A stretch of DNA of 64,000 nt from Pseudomonas sp. AB6. Lineage in GTDB: Bacteria; Pseudomonadota; Gammaproteobacteria; Pseudomonadales; Pseudomonadaceae. The notes under the pieces are model-generated. The model was not told where the DNA came from and searched no databases. It saw nothing but the letters and a program-made list of their open reading frames with translations. Of this stretch, positions 46,552 through 56,379 are shown in pieces (the first letter of the stretch is position 1; each line of letters opens with the position of its first letter). Made by a program: the position numbers and the translations under genes. The stretch covers positions 1,048,501 to 1,112,500 of the forward strand of contig NZ_JAVIWJ010000001.1 in assembly GCF_034314105.1 (NCBI RefSeq), written 5' to 3'.

Positions 46552-47733
46552 TCAGAAGTAATACCCAATGTTCGTGTACAGCTGATTCTCCCACTGGTTA
46601 CTACCCCCGGCCCCCAGGCTTTGGGTGTAACTGCTGCCACCGATGTACGGATCGTTCTTGCCGTACAACCATTCTGTCGCGATCCACAGTTTGCTGAAGG
46701 AAAACGAGGTTCCCAGGATCAATCGCTGCGACGTCTTGAACGCGTCGGCGGATTTGTCGAAGGCGCTGTAGTTGGCGTACAGCTTCACGCCGCTGATCTG
46801 GTCGAACAGGTATTTGCCGTCGACGTCGTAGCTCAGGTCGGCGACGTACAAATTGCCGCGACTGGCGACGTTGTAAGTGCCGTCGTAACCGCCGAGAGTG
46901 ACCACCTCATCAGTGCCGGCGTTGCGTGGCGACATTTGCTGGCGTGCCGCTTGCAGTTGTACGCCCCACGGGCCGTTTTTGCCGATGTAGTGCACGGCCA
47001 CGGCGTTGCGCCGGCCATTGTTGTCGGTATCACGGTTTTCCAGGGTGGAGGTCAGACCGGAGAGCCCGACTTCGGATTTCCATGGCCCCAAGTCCAGCAC
47101 CTTGGCCACGCGCAGCACCACGGTGTTGCGTTCCTGATTGTTGCTGCCGTCAGTGACATAACTGTCGGCTTTGGACACGACGCTGGAGTAGGTATCGCCA
47201 TTGCTGGTGCCTTTGCCTTGCCACGCCGGGCGCAGGTAGTAACCGGCCTGGATGTTCCAGTCGCCGCTTTGCTGAATGTACTTGGCGCCGATTTGTTCCA
47301 CGTCTTCCAAGCCGACCACGTTGCCCAGGGTTTCGTAGAAGGTGCTGCCGAAGTACGGCTGCAAACCGAACGGCACCTGGTTCAGGCCGACCTGGACTTG
47401 CTGGTCGGGGTTGAATTTGTAGCCGACCCACGCCGATTCGGCGAACTGCACGTCACCGACATTATTCGTGTACTGGTAAGGGTAGGCCCGCCCATAGAAA
47501 CGGTACTTGGCCGCGCCGATCCAAGTGTTGGAGTTGTACTTGGCGGTGATGAACGCGGTGTCGAAGTTAAACTTCTGGATGTCGCGATCCGGGTCATAGT
47601 CCCAGCGCGCTCGGACGGCGCCGCCGAGGTCGAGGTTTTCAGTGATTTGAATCGCCATGGCCGGCGCCGCGAAGGCACCGAGCAGTGGAATGAGAGCGAT
47701 GGAACGGACCGCAATCTGGGTAGTTGTGCGCAC
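46552..47733 (-). CDS. Outer-membrane porin
   Basis: This 393-residue protein has a signal peptide (MRTTTQIAVRSIALIPLLGA, cut near AMA-IQ) and alternating amphipathic beta strands with aromatic girdles to the end (QLYTNIGYYF, with a terminal Phe as needed for Bam insertion). Its front (ITENLDLGGAVRARWDYDPD) is seen in substrate-specific porins of Pseudomonas. It is in line with the downstream ABC transporter genes on the same strand, suggesting that it passes the same substrate through the outer membrane. Confidence 0.82.
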   Translation of the reverse strand: MRTTTQIAVRSIALIPLLGAFAAPAMAIQITENLDLGGAVRARWDYDPDRDIQKFNFDTAFITAKYNSNTWIGAAKYRFYGRAYPYQYTNNVGDVQFAESAWVGYKFNPDQQVQVGLNQVPFGLQPYFGSTFYETLGNVVGLEDVEQIGAKYIQQSGDWNIQAGYYLRPAWQGKGTSNGDTYSSVVSKADSYVTDGSNNQERNTVVLRVAKVLDLGPWKSEVGLSGLTSTLENRDTDNNGRRNAVAVHYIGKNGPWGVQLQAARQQMSPRNAGTDEVVTLGGYDGTYNVASRGNLYVADLSYDVDGKYLFDQISGVKLYANYSAFDKSADAFKTSQRLILGTSFSFSKLWIATEWLYGKNDPYIGGSSYTQSLGAGGSNQWENQLYTNIGYYF

Positions 47734-47819
47734 AGTAATACTCCTGTTTTTTTAGTTATCGTTGGTAACAGCAGCCCATGGCGCAGCGAACGCCGCTACC
47801 TGGGAAAAGGATTGTTGAA

Positions 47820-49466
47820 TCAGTTGGTTTGCGGTCGGATCAGCCTCAGCGTTGGTTCGATGGCAGACACCTCCGGGATCGCCGAAGCACCGGGTGCCGC
47901 CGCGAGCAAGGTCTGGGTGTAGGTATTTTGCGGTCGCAACAACACCTGTTCCGCCGTGCCGTATTCCACCACTTCGCCCTGGCGCATCACCGCGATGTAG
48001 TCACTGATCTGCGCCGCCACGCGCAGGTCGTGGGTGATGAACAAAATGCTCAGGTTGAGGCGTTGTTGCAGCTCGGCGAGCAGCTCCAGCACCTGCTTTT
48101 GCACCGAGACATCCAGCGCCGAGACGCTTTCATCGGCGATTAACACTTCCGGGCGCATCGCAAGGGCGCGGGCGATGCCGATGCGCTGGCGCTGGCCGCC
48201 GGAGAACTGCCGAGGCTTGCGCTTGAGCGCATCACGTTTGAGCCCGACCTGTTCCAGCAAGTCACCGGCCTCGGTCCACGCATCCTTGGCGGACAACCCG
48301 CGCAGTTGGGCCGCGCGAGCGATGATGTCGCCGACCCGATGCCGTGGATTGAGCGAGCCGTAAGGGTCCTGGAATATCATCTGAATCCGCCGCCGATTGG
48401 CCGCCAACGCAGAACCGCGCAACGCGAGGAAATCGGTGTCACCGACCCATACGTGTCCGCTGTCGCTTTCCACCAGCCGAATCGCCGCTTTCACCAGGGT
48501 GCTTTTGCCCGAGCCAGACTCGCCAACAATCGCCAACGTCTTGCCCCGTGGCAGTTGCAGCGAGACATCCTTGAGCGCCGGGATCAACTGGCCACCGACG
48601 TTGTAGGTTTTGGTCAGGTGCTCGATGCGCAATGCCAACTCACCGTCCGCGCACGGTGCGTGCAACTCTGGGTGCAGGGCCGGAACAGCGGCAATCAACT
48701 TGCGGGTGTACGGGTGTTTCGGCGCATTCAGCACTTGATCGCGCTCACCGATTTCCACCAGCACACCGCCCTCCATCACCGCGATGCGGTCAGCGATTTG
48801 CGCCACTACGCCGAAGTCGTGGGTGATGAACAGAATGCCGTGCTGACCACGACCGCGCAGGTCGCTGACCAGTTTCAGCACCTGGGCCTGTGTGGTCACA
48901 TCCAGCGCAGTAGTCGGTTCGTCGGCAATCAGCAAGTCCGGGTTCATCGCCAGCGCCATGGCAATCACCACTCGTTGACATTGGCCGCCCGAGAGTTGAT
49001 GCGGGAAGCTGTTGGCGATCCGTGGCGGGTCGGGCAATTGGGTGGAGTCAAGCAGGACGAGCATGCGTTCGCGGCGCTCCATGGCGGGCATCTGCGGCGC
49101 GTGAATGTCGAAAATTTCCTCGACCTGCTGACCAATGCGGATCGCCGGGTTGAGCGCCGCCATCGGCTCCTGGAAAATCATGGCAATGCGGTTGCCGCGC
49201 AACCGGCGCAGGGAGTGTTCGTCCATGCGGCAGATGTCGTTACCGAGGAAATCGATCACCCCTTCGCTGTGGCGCAGGCCCTTGGCGTAGTCGCCCATGA
49301 TCGCGGCCGAGAGCACCGATTTACCGGAGCCGGACTCGCCGATCACACAAAGAATTTCACCTTTGCGTACGTCGAGGCTGATGCCTTTTACGGCATGGCT
49401 ACGGTCGGCGCCAGCGGGCAGTTCGATGGAGAGGTTCTCTACGCGCAGTACTTGCAGTTGACTCAT
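47820..49466 (-). CDS. Dipeptide/oligopeptide-type ABC transporter, fused double ATPase
   Basis: This 548-residue protein contains two complete ABC domains, equivalent to DppD and DppF. The first has GESGSGKS, the signature LSGGQCQR and ADEPTTALD; the second has GESGSGKST, FSGGQRQR and ADESVSALD (Ser in place of the usual Pro after ADE). It powers uptake with the two permeases and the binding protein. The start is ATG 49466 after AAGGAG; a longer frame to 49556 would overlap the permease gene. Confidence 0.92.
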   Translation of the reverse strand: MSQLQVLRVENLSIELPAGADRSHAVKGISLDVRKGEILCVIGESGSGKSVLSAAIMGDYAKGLRHSEGVIDFLGNDICRMDEHSLRRLRGNRIAMIFQEPMAALNPAIRIGQQVEEIFDIHAPQMPAMERRERMLVLLDSTQLPDPPRIANSFPHQLSGGQCQRVVIAMALAMNPDLLIADEPTTALDVTTQAQVLKLVSDLRGRGQHGILFITHDFGVVAQIADRIAVMEGGVLVEIGERDQVLNAPKHPYTRKLIAAVPALHPELHAPCADGELALRIEHLTKTYNVGGQLIPALKDVSLQLPRGKTLAIVGESGSGKSTLVKAAIRLVESDSGHVWVGDTDFLALRGSALAANRRRIQMIFQDPYGSLNPRHRVGDIIARAAQLRGLSAKDAWTEAGDLLEQVGLKRDALKRKPRQFSGGQRQRIGIARALAMRPEVLIADESVSALDVSVQKQVLELLAELQQRLNLSILFITHDLRVAAQISDYIAVMRQGEVVEYGTAEQVLLRPQNTYTQTLLAAAPGASAIPEVSAIEPTLRLIRPQTN

Positions 49467-49468
49467 GC

Positions 49469-50305
49469 TCAACTCCTTGTGCCTTTCTGGGCGTGTTCGT
49501 CCAGACCGTCCGCCAACAGGCTCAGGCCCAGCATCAGGGTGGAGATAGCAATGCACGGGAAGATCACCAAGTGCGGGAAGGCGATGGCCATGCTGCGGCC
49601 TTCGTTGATCATGCCGCCCCAGTCCGGAGTCGGCGGTGGCAGCCCGAGGCCGAGGAAGCCAAGGGCGCCGATCATGATTGCGGTGTAACCGATGCGCAGG
49701 CAGAAATCGACGATCAGCGGGCCGCCGCAGTTGGGCAGGATTTCCACCAGCATGATTCGTAGCGAGCCTTCACCCTGAGTAATGGCACTGAGCACGTAGT
49801 CTCGGGAGCGGATGTCGATGGTCAGTGCCCGCATGATCCGGAAGATTGCCGGGGCGCTGGTGAAGGTCACTGCAATCAGGATATTCAGCGCTGAGGCGCC
49901 GAGGGCGATGATGATCACGATGTACAACACCAGCACCGGGAACGACAGGACAGTGTCGGCGACGTAAGACAGCAGCGCATCGACCCAGCCATTGAAGTAA
50001 CCGGCGCACAGGCCCATTGCGATGCCGACGCCGAACGCGGTAAGGGTCGCCAAAATCGACCAGAACAACACGGTGCGCGTGCCCCAGATCAGCCGCGACA
50101 GAATGTCCCGACCCATCATGTCGGTGCCCAGCAGGAAGCGCAGGCCGTCGCTATCCGGAGTCATCGGCGTCAGCAGCGGGGTGAAGCTTTCCAGTGGGTC
50201 GTGGGGCGCCAGCCACGGCGCGAACAGCGCCATCAGCACCCAGCCGCCGACCAGCAGCAAACCGAGCAATGCCAAGGGATGTTTGAACGCTTTGAGAAAG
50301 TTCAT
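49469..50305 (-). CDS. ABC transporter permease, DppC-like
   Basis: This 278-residue inner-membrane protein has about six membrane helices. The front (APWLAPHDPLESFTPLLTP) and LGTDMMGRDILSRLIWGTRT are diagnostic of DppC/OppC permeases, and the EAA-type loop is near RDYVLSAITQGEGSLRIMLV. It overlaps the DppB-like gene by 4 bases and sits 3 nt from the ATPase gene. Confidence 0.92.
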   Translation of the reverse strand: MNFLKAFKHPLALLGLLLVGGWVLMALFAPWLAPHDPLESFTPLLTPMTPDSDGLRFLLGTDMMGRDILSRLIWGTRTVLFWSILATLTAFGVGIAMGLCAGYFNGWVDALLSYVADTVLSFPVLVLYIVIIIALGASALNILIAVTFTSAPAIFRIMRALTIDIRSRDYVLSAITQGEGSLRIMLVEILPNCGGPLIVDFCLRIGYTAIMIGALGFLGLGLPPPTPDWGGMINEGRSMAIAFPHLVIFPCIAISTLMLGLSLLADGLDEHAQKGTRS

Positions 50306-51255
50306 TCGCCACCTCCGGCAAGACTGCGCAACGTTATGCGCGGGTTGAGCCAGGTGTAGGCCAGGTCAGAGAAGATTTTGGTCGCGCCGACCACGATGCC
50401 GCTGATCATCGCGCAGGCTTCGATCAGGTAGACGTCATGGTTCAGCGAAGCGGTATATAGCAGTGAGCCGAAACCTTTGTAGGCGAAGAACACCTCGACC
50501 ACGATCACGTTCGACAGCAGCCACGGGATGTACAGCATGATGACGGTGATCGGCGCGATCAGCACGTTGCGCAACGCATGGCGCAGCACGATCCGCGAAG
50601 TGGACGCGCCTTTGAGGCGTGCAGTACGGATGTAAGGCGCTTGCATCACTTCGACCATCGAGGCCCGAGTGATCCGCGCCAGATAACCTATGCCGAACAG
50701 GCACAGCACCATCAGCGGCAACGCCAGTTCCCTTGGGTTGAAGCCGTCGCTCATGCTGCTCACGCCCGGCAGCCAGTTGAGCCAGAACACGAAGATCGCC
50801 GAGACGAACACCGCACTGGCGAAGTCCGGGATCGAGGTGGTGACGATCGATAGAAACGACACCAACCGATCCACTGCCGAGCCCTGACGAATTCCGGCCA
50901 GGATGCCGAGTGTCAATGCCACCGGCACCATCACCGCCAACGCCAGGCCCGCAAGGATCAGGGTGTGCCCGAGGTTCGGCAGCAGCAGGTCAATCACCGG
51001 CTCCCGAAAGTGCACCGAGGTGCCCCAGTCGCCTTGGAGGAAATCCTTCAGCCACACCAGATAGCGCCAGACGAAGGGTTGGTTGTAACCGTGTTCCACC
51101 AGCCACGCGGCGCGTTGGTCGGCGGCGGAGTAGGGGCCGAGGACGTTGATCGCGACGTCCTCGATGTTTAGTTCCAGGGCCAGGAACACGATCACTGACA
51201 CCGACAGCAAGGTTGCCGCCAGCGCCAATATCTTGCGCAATAGAAATTCAGCCAT
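50302..51255 (-). CDS. ABC transporter permease, DppB-like
   Basis: This 317-residue inner-membrane protein begins MAEFLLRKILALAATLLSVS. It has YNQPFVWRYLVWLKDFLQGD and an EAA loop (YIRTARLKGASTSRIVLRHA), matching the DppB/OppB family. It forms the translocation path with the DppC-like subunit. It lies 75 bp after the binding-protein gene. Confidence 0.92.
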   Translation of the reverse strand: MAEFLLRKILALAATLLSVSVIVFLALELNIEDVAINVLGPYSAADQRAAWLVEHGYNQPFVWRYLVWLKDFLQGDWGTSVHFREPVIDLLLPNLGHTLILAGLALAVMVPVALTLGILAGIRQGSAVDRLVSFLSIVTTSIPDFASAVFVSAIFVFWLNWLPGVSSMSDGFNPRELALPLMVLCLFGIGYLARITRASMVEVMQAPYIRTARLKGASTSRIVLRHALRNVLIAPITVIMLYIPWLLSNVIVVEVFFAYKGFGSLLYTASLNHDVYLIEACAMISGIVVGATKIFSDLAYTWLNPRITLRSLAGGGE

Positions 51256-51330
51256 GCTTGCACGCTCCGGCTAATCAAGAGATAGCGGCCCGCCGCATCT
51301 GAGTGGGCGGGGTCGTTGGCGGCGCGTGAA

Positions 51331-52965
51331 TCAGGCGCTCAACCAGACTTGATCCATTGGGTAGAAGTCTGACGGGTGAACCTGAAACCCCTGGACCTTC
51401 TTGCTCGCGGCAGTGAACTTGTCGCCCCAGAACGGCTGGACCATGACGCAGGCGTCTTGCAGGATCTGCTCGACGCTTTGCATCGCCACCGCCCGTTGTT
51501 GCGGGTCGATGATGCCCATGGCTTTATCCAGCGCGGCGTCGAACGCCGGGTCGCTGAAATGGCTTTCGTTCCAGGCTGCGCCGCTGCGGTAGGCCAGTTC
51601 CAGCGACATCACGCCGAGCGGGCGATGCGCCCAGTAGGTCAGGCTGAACGCGGCTTTGTCCCAGATCGGCCAGTATTGAGTGGCCGGGATCACCTTAAGG
51701 TTGATGCGGATGCCGGCCTCGGCGCAGTTTTGCTGCAGGATCTGTGCGCAATCCTGTTCGTAGCGACCCTGGGTGTTGCCGACGATCAGGTCGATGTCGA
51801 TACCGTTCGTATGACCGGCTTCAGCGAGGAGTTTTTTCGCTCCAGCCACGTCACGAGCGCGTTTAGGCAGCGGAAAGTATTCTGGGTGCGACGGGGCAAC
51901 ATGGTGGTCTTCGCCCAGGGTGCCCATGCCGCGATAGGCGATTTTGAGCATCTGAGCGTTGTCGGCGCAGAGCACCACCGCTTTGCGAATCCGCACGTCA
52001 TCGAATGGCTTCTGGTCGCAAGCCATGCGCATCACGATGGTTTGCGCCGATTTACAGGTCAGCAACTGCGCGCCCGGCAAGCGTTTGGCCAGGTCGAGCT
52101 CGGCCACGGTCACCCGGTACAACACGTCCACTTGCCCGGCCTGCAATGCGGCGAGGTGGGTGGAGATGTCGGTGCCCATGTCGACGTAGCGCAACTCGTC
52201 GAGGTTGGCCGATTTGCGCCAGTAATCGGCACGCTTGGCGAAGGTCGCCTGCTTGTTGACCGCAAACGACACCAGTTTGAACGGCCCGGTGCCCAGCGGA
52301 TTTTTCGCCCAATCGTCACCTGCCTTGAAGCTACGGTGAACGATGGCGCAAGTGAAGGCGTTGAGCATCTCCGGGATCGCCAGCATCGGCCGCTTCAACA
52401 CCAGACGGAACTGGAAGTCGCCGACTTTTTCGAAGGCAGTGATGTTCTGGAACGCGGTGCGGTTGACCGACTTGGAATCGGCGGCAATCCAGCGCTCGAT
52501 GTTGTGCTGCACGTCCTCGACGTTGAAGCTGTCGCCGTTGCTCCACTTCACGTCCTGGCGCAAGTTGAAGGTCCATATCTTGAGGTCTGCGGACGGGCTC
52601 CAGCTCTCGGCCAGGTACGGGTGAGTGATGTTATCGGCATCGACCCAGGTCAGGAATTCCAGGGAGTTGCGCAGCAGGTTCGACGCTTCGATCCAGGTGA
52701 TCAGCATAGGGTCCTGGATTTCCTGGATGGCGCAGGCAAACCGCAGGCTACCGCCCTGGCGCGGCGTCACCGCATCGGCGGCGTGGGCTGAATTACCGAG
52801 CAGCGCGGAGCCGAGAAAGGTGCTGGCGCTGGCGACAGTGATGCCTAGCAGCGCGGCAGTGCGCAGGAACTGGCGACGATTGACCTCGCCCTTTTTGACT
52901 TGGGTGCACAGGTCGTTTACCGCTGGATGCGGCAGGGCGCCGTCCAGTGTCATTAAGTCTTTCAT
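51331..52965 (-). CDS. Tat-exported ABC substrate-binding protein (SBP family 5)
   Basis: This 544-residue protein has a twin-arginine signal: NRRQFLRTAALLGITVASAS (Arg30-Arg31), cut after AHA near residue 62. The mature part is a family 5 solute-binding protein: WVDADNITHPYLAESWSPSA, KIWTFNLRQDVKWSNGDSFN and VDVLYRVTVAELDLAKRL. It binds peptides or similar ligands in the periplasm. Tat export implies folding in the cytoplasm, perhaps with a cofactor or ligand. First gene of the leftward uptake operon. Confidence 0.92.
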   Translation of the reverse strand: MKDLMTLDGALPHPAVNDLCTQVKKGEVNRRQFLRTAALLGITVASASTFLGSALLGNSAHAADAVTPRQGGSLRFACAIQEIQDPMLITWIEASNLLRNSLEFLTWVDADNITHPYLAESWSPSADLKIWTFNLRQDVKWSNGDSFNVEDVQHNIERWIAADSKSVNRTAFQNITAFEKVGDFQFRLVLKRPMLAIPEMLNAFTCAIVHRSFKAGDDWAKNPLGTGPFKLVSFAVNKQATFAKRADYWRKSANLDELRYVDMGTDISTHLAALQAGQVDVLYRVTVAELDLAKRLPGAQLLTCKSAQTIVMRMACDQKPFDDVRIRKAVVLCADNAQMLKIAYRGMGTLGEDHHVAPSHPEYFPLPKRARDVAGAKKLLAEAGHTNGIDIDLIVGNTQGRYEQDCAQILQQNCAEAGIRINLKVIPATQYWPIWDKAAFSLTYWAHRPLGVMSLELAYRSGAAWNESHFSDPAFDAALDKAMGIIDPQQRAVAMQSVEQILQDACVMVQPFWGDKFTAASKKVQGFQVHPSDFYPMDQVWLSA

Positions 52966-53468
52966 ATGCCTCTCCGATAACGTGCAAAAGTGCGTTTTTC
53001 GACTGGCCGCAGAGGGGGCGAGCGGCAGACGCGGTCGGTTTTCGATGAACCGAAACTGTCAGTGGCAAGCACCGCGAAGGCGCAGGCGTGCCGGGCGTGA
53101 AGCCGGCAGCAGAACGAGGCGCAACGAAATCAGGAGGACGGAGGCGGGGTAGGACATAGGGCTGCTCTCATGTTGTTTTTATTAGAGATGCCCGCAGTTT
53201 TGTCATCTGGGCGAAGATCGACAAACGATAAATTCAACGCTTAAACGTTCGATAAACGCATGTTACTGACCGTAAGGGAGGCTGCCGCTTGAGCTAGACA
53301 GGCCGGACGGATGAAAGCGCGGGTACGAAACACTGTGCGGTGGCCACAAATGCCCCTTGTTCCAGGTGGAAACAAGGGGGAAACGGACGGTGTCGAAGAG
53401 GTAACGGCGCCGTTCGGGGCAATGCAACGCGGCATCAGGCGTGGATTGAACGGGTAGTCGGAAACCTT
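52966..53468. other. Intergenic region before the binding-protein gene
   Basis: I see no intact gene here. Near 53218-53262 the motif CGATAAA occurs twice with AAACG repeats (ACAAACGATAAATTCAACG), a possible LysR-type regulatory region upstream of the uptake operon. The right part grades into M24 peptidase debris. Confidence 0.45.
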
Positions 53469-53601
53469 GAGCATTTCCAAGTTGGTCTGCACTTGCTCGT
53501 AAGCCAGCTTGTAAAGCTCCTGTTGTTCGGCAGTGGCGGCTTGTTCGCCGAAGGAAGGTTCGCGAAAAGTCCGTGTAGTAGCCGAAACGCCCGACCACGT
53601 C
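53469..53601 (-). pseudogene. Remnant of an M24 peptidase (creatinase/Xaa-Pro-type) gene
   Basis: Two short minus-strand pieces in different frames together read like the core of M24 peptidases: DVVGRFGYYTDFSRTFL (53551-53601; compare DTDxxGxxGYxxDxSRTF) and ATAEQQELYKLAYEQVQTNL (to 53469; compare TAEQRxLYxLAYEQ). A frameshift near 53545 separates them, and flanking sequence shows no further intact domain. The gene is dead. It was probably part of the uptake operon, since M24 enzymes cleave peptide-like or betaine-like substrates. Confidence 0.65.
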
Positions 53602-53793
53602 GGTGCAGGTGCGACCCCAGTTCGATTTCGCTGATTCCGGGCTTTTCGGGGCAGGCGAAGATTCGCGGTGTTGACAGGGTGGGGCGACCGCATCGAAATC
53701 GCACCGCACAACACAAAAATGCATGTTACTCAGGAAATTTCCCACAAGCCGTGGGATGCTTGGCACTCGTCAGCCCCTGCGCGAGTACTGTTC

Positions 53794-54726
53794 ATGAAAC
53801 GCAAAATGCCCGCGCTCAATGCGCTCAAAGCCTTCGAAGTGGCTGGCAGCACCGGCAGCTTTACCCGGGCGGCGGAGTTGCTTAATGTCACCCAAAGTGC
53901 GGTCAGCCGCCAAGTGCGTCAGCTCGAAGAACAGCTCGGCGAGAACCTGCTGGAGCGTCGGCATCATCACCTCGAACTGACCAGCGCCGGCCGGGTTTTG
54001 CTGCGGGCGCTGCATCAATCCTTCGACAAAATCGAGCTGACGGTGCGCAGTATTCAGCAGAAATCCCACGCCAATCGCCTGCACATCAATGCGCCGCCGA
54101 CCTTCACCAGTCGCTGGTTGATGCCGCGCCTCGGACGGCTGCGGGAGAAGCATCCTGAATTAGAGCTGAGCATCACCACGCGCTTGCAAGACAGCCTGGC
54201 GCAAACCAGTACCCTGGACTGTGCGATCCGGTTTGGCGATGGCGAGTGGGATGGCCTGGACAGCTCGCTGTTGATCCAGGAACGGCACATCGCAGTGTGC
54301 ACGCCGTCCCTGTATGCAAGGGAATGGAGCGAAGGCGGGATCGACCTTAATCGTCTGACTTTGCTGCACGTGCTGGCCCGGGAAGACCAGCGTTACTTGA
54401 CCTGGAAACACTGGCTCGATGCGGCGAAAATCAGCGGCGTCGATACCCAGGGCGGTTATGAATTCGACCTGCTGGACTTGGCGATTCGCGCGGCCACCGA
54501 TGGGTTAGGCATCACCATTGCCGACTGGCACATGGTCGCGCCGGAATTGGCCAGCGGGCAGTTGACCCAAGTACTGAACGTGCATGTGGAAGGGCATCAA
54601 TCCTATTGGCTGGTAACCCGGCCGGAGCAAACGTTGATGCCGCAATTGCAGGTGTTCAGCCAGTGGTTGCAAGAAGAAATCTGGTTGGCGCAAAGGCAGC
54701 TCGAACCCTCCACCGCCGCCAGCTAA
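53794..54726 (+). CDS. LysR-family regulator, GcvA-type
   Basis: This 310-residue protein has a winged helix-turn-helix (ALNALKAFEVAGSTGSFTRA, AELLNVTQSAVSRQVRQLEE) and a GcvA-like effector domain (LHINAPPTFTSRWLMPRLGR, DCAIRFGDGEWDGLDSSLLI). I start it at ATG 53794; MPALNALKAFE at 53806 is equally possible, and the open frame upstream overlaps peptidase debris. It precedes the aldehyde dehydrogenase/MFS/enolase-family/GMC genes on the same strand and probably controls them or the divergent uptake operon. Confidence 0.88.
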   Translation: MKRKMPALNALKAFEVAGSTGSFTRAAELLNVTQSAVSRQVRQLEEQLGENLLERRHHHLELTSAGRVLLRALHQSFDKIELTVRSIQQKSHANRLHINAPPTFTSRWLMPRLGRLREKHPELELSITTRLQDSLAQTSTLDCAIRFGDGEWDGLDSSLLIQERHIAVCTPSLYAREWSEGGIDLNRLTLLHVLAREDQRYLTWKHWLDAAKISGVDTQGGYEFDLLDLAIRAATDGLGITIADWHMVAPELASGQLTQVLNVHVEGHQSYWLVTRPEQTLMPQLQVFSQWLQEEIWLAQRQLEPSTAAS

Positions 54727-54871
54727 ACTCCCCCGCCCCCACAGGGATTTTGATTCGTTAAGGGGTAACCTGCCTTTTTCGAATGTTCCCGCGCTCAATA
54801 AATCGTTTGTTCAACCCCCTCAGGATGCCAAGACTGCGGGAACTGGATAAAAACAACGATGGGCGATTCAC

Positions 54872-56296
54872 ATGCGACTCGAGCGAAACTTTGTAAACGG
54901 TCACTTTATTGAGCCTGCCAGCGATGCGCTGATTGCAGTCTACAACCCGGCGACCCAAGCCTTGGTCGGTCAGGTTTCGGCCGCCACCAGCGCTGAAGCC
55001 ACCGCAGCTGTTGAGGCTGCCGCCGCCGCCCAGAAGCGCTGGGGCAAGCTCACCAGCATCGAGCGCGCAGAGCACCTACGTTCATTCGCCGACGCCCTCG
55101 AAGCCTGCGCCGAAAACATCGGTTCTGCCCTCGCCGCCGAGTCCGGTAAGAGCGTGGCCGACGCCAGCAACGAAGCTCGTTACGCCGCGCAGATCACCCG
55201 TTACCACGCCGAGTGGGCGCGGCGGATCGAAGGTGAGATCATTCCCAGCGACACGCCTAACGAAAACCTGTTCCTGCACCGCGAGCCAATCGGTGTGGTC
55301 GCCTGTCTGATTCCGTTCAACTACCCGGTCTACACCTTGCTGCGTAAAATCGCCCCGGCGTTGATTGCCGGGAACACCGTGGTGGTGCGCCCGAGCAACA
55401 ACACCCCGACCTCGGCGTTTGAAATCGCCAAGGCTGTGCAGCAATCCGGTTTGCCGGCTGGTGTAATCAACATCCTGACCATGGATCACGCGACCGCTGC
55501 TGCGGTGTGCACCCACAAAGCCGTCGGTTTGATCACCCTGACCGGCAGCGTCAACGCCGGGCGCATTGTGCTCGATTACTGCAAGGTCAACATCGCCAAG
55601 CCATCGCTGGAACTGGGCGGAAAAACCCCGGCGATCATCGAAGCCGACGCTGACCTTGAAGCCGCCGCCATCGCCATCGTGGCATCCAAGACCACCCACT
55701 GCGGCCAGTTGTGCACGGCGGTAGAGCGGGTTTACGTACAGGAAAGCGTCTACGAGCAATTCCTCGCGCTGCTGAAATCGAAAATCAGCGCCGTAAAATT
55801 CGGCGACCGCACCACCGACGCGAGCCTTATGGGCCCGCTGGTTAACGCCAGTTCGCAACAGAACATTCATGCCATGGTCGAGCGCGCCGTCGCCGACGGT
55901 GCTGTACTGGAAACAGGCGGTTTTATCCCGCAAGGCGCCGGTCATTTCTATCCGCCTACGCTGCTGAGCAATTGCCGCCAGGACATGGAAATCATCCAGG
56001 AAGAAATCTTCGGCCCGGTGCTGCCGGTGCTCAAGTATCACGACATCGACGAAGCGCTGGCCATGGCCAACGACCACCAGTTCGGCCTGTCGTCGGTGCT
56101 GTACACCGAGAACTACCGCACCACCATGAAAGTTGCCAACGCCATCGAGGCCGGTGAGTTGTACGTCAACAGGACTCCGGCCGACCCGTACCAGGGCTTC
56201 CACGCCGGATGGAAACGCTCTGGTCTGGGTGGTGATGACGGCAAGCACGGCATGCTCGAATTCACCCAGACCCGACTCGTGGTGATGAAGTACTGA
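54872..56296 (+). CDS. Aldehyde dehydrogenase (lactaldehyde/glycolaldehyde-type)
   Basis: This 474-residue protein has the aldehyde dehydrogenase residues Asn150 (IPFNYP), Glu248 (LELGGKTP) and Cys281 (GQLCTA). The pattern NGHFIEPASDALIAVYNPAT at the front and VNRTPADPYQGFHAGWKRSG at the end resemble AldA lactaldehyde dehydrogenases. It oxidises a short or hydroxylated aldehyde with NAD. First structural gene of the second rightward cluster. Confidence 0.9.
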   Translation: MRLERNFVNGHFIEPASDALIAVYNPATQALVGQVSAATSAEATAAVEAAAAAQKRWGKLTSIERAEHLRSFADALEACAENIGSALAAESGKSVADASNEARYAAQITRYHAEWARRIEGEIIPSDTPNENLFLHREPIGVVACLIPFNYPVYTLLRKIAPALIAGNTVVVRPSNNTPTSAFEIAKAVQQSGLPAGVINILTMDHATAAAVCTHKAVGLITLTGSVNAGRIVLDYCKVNIAKPSLELGGKTPAIIEADADLEAAAIAIVASKTTHCGQLCTAVERVYVQESVYEQFLALLKSKISAVKFGDRTTDASLMGPLVNASSQQNIHAMVERAVADGAVLETGGFIPQGAGHFYPPTLLSNCRQDMEIIQEEIFGPVLPVLKYHDIDEALAMANDHQFGLSSVLYTENYRTTMKVANAIEAGELYVNRTPADPYQGFHAGWKRSGLGGDDGKHGMLEFTQTRLVVMKY

Positions 56297-56379
56297 TCCA
56301 CCTGCAACACGCCTCCCGCAGCACCTATAAAAATAATTATTGGCGCGCCCGGACCACCGGGCTGCCCGAGGTCTCACAG

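Noticed and set aside
46621..47922. 433-codon rightward open frame opposite the porin
   Set aside because: It is antisense to a clear porin with signal peptide and terminal Phe. Its composition is that of a GC-rich shadow frame without a ribosome site.
48306..49688. 460-codon rightward open frame opposite the ABC ATPase
   Set aside because: It overlaps a double ATPase with intact Walker motifs. The antisense product has no recognisable motif.
51376..52791. 471-codon rightward open frame opposite the binding protein
   Set aside because: Shadow of a Tat-exported family 5 binding protein. It is His/Val/Gly-rich, as expected of the complement of GC-rich coding DNA.
53340..53885. 181-codon rightward frame over the M24 remnant
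   Set aside because: It ends inside the LysR gene in another frame. The minus-strand M24 motifs explain the open stretch better.
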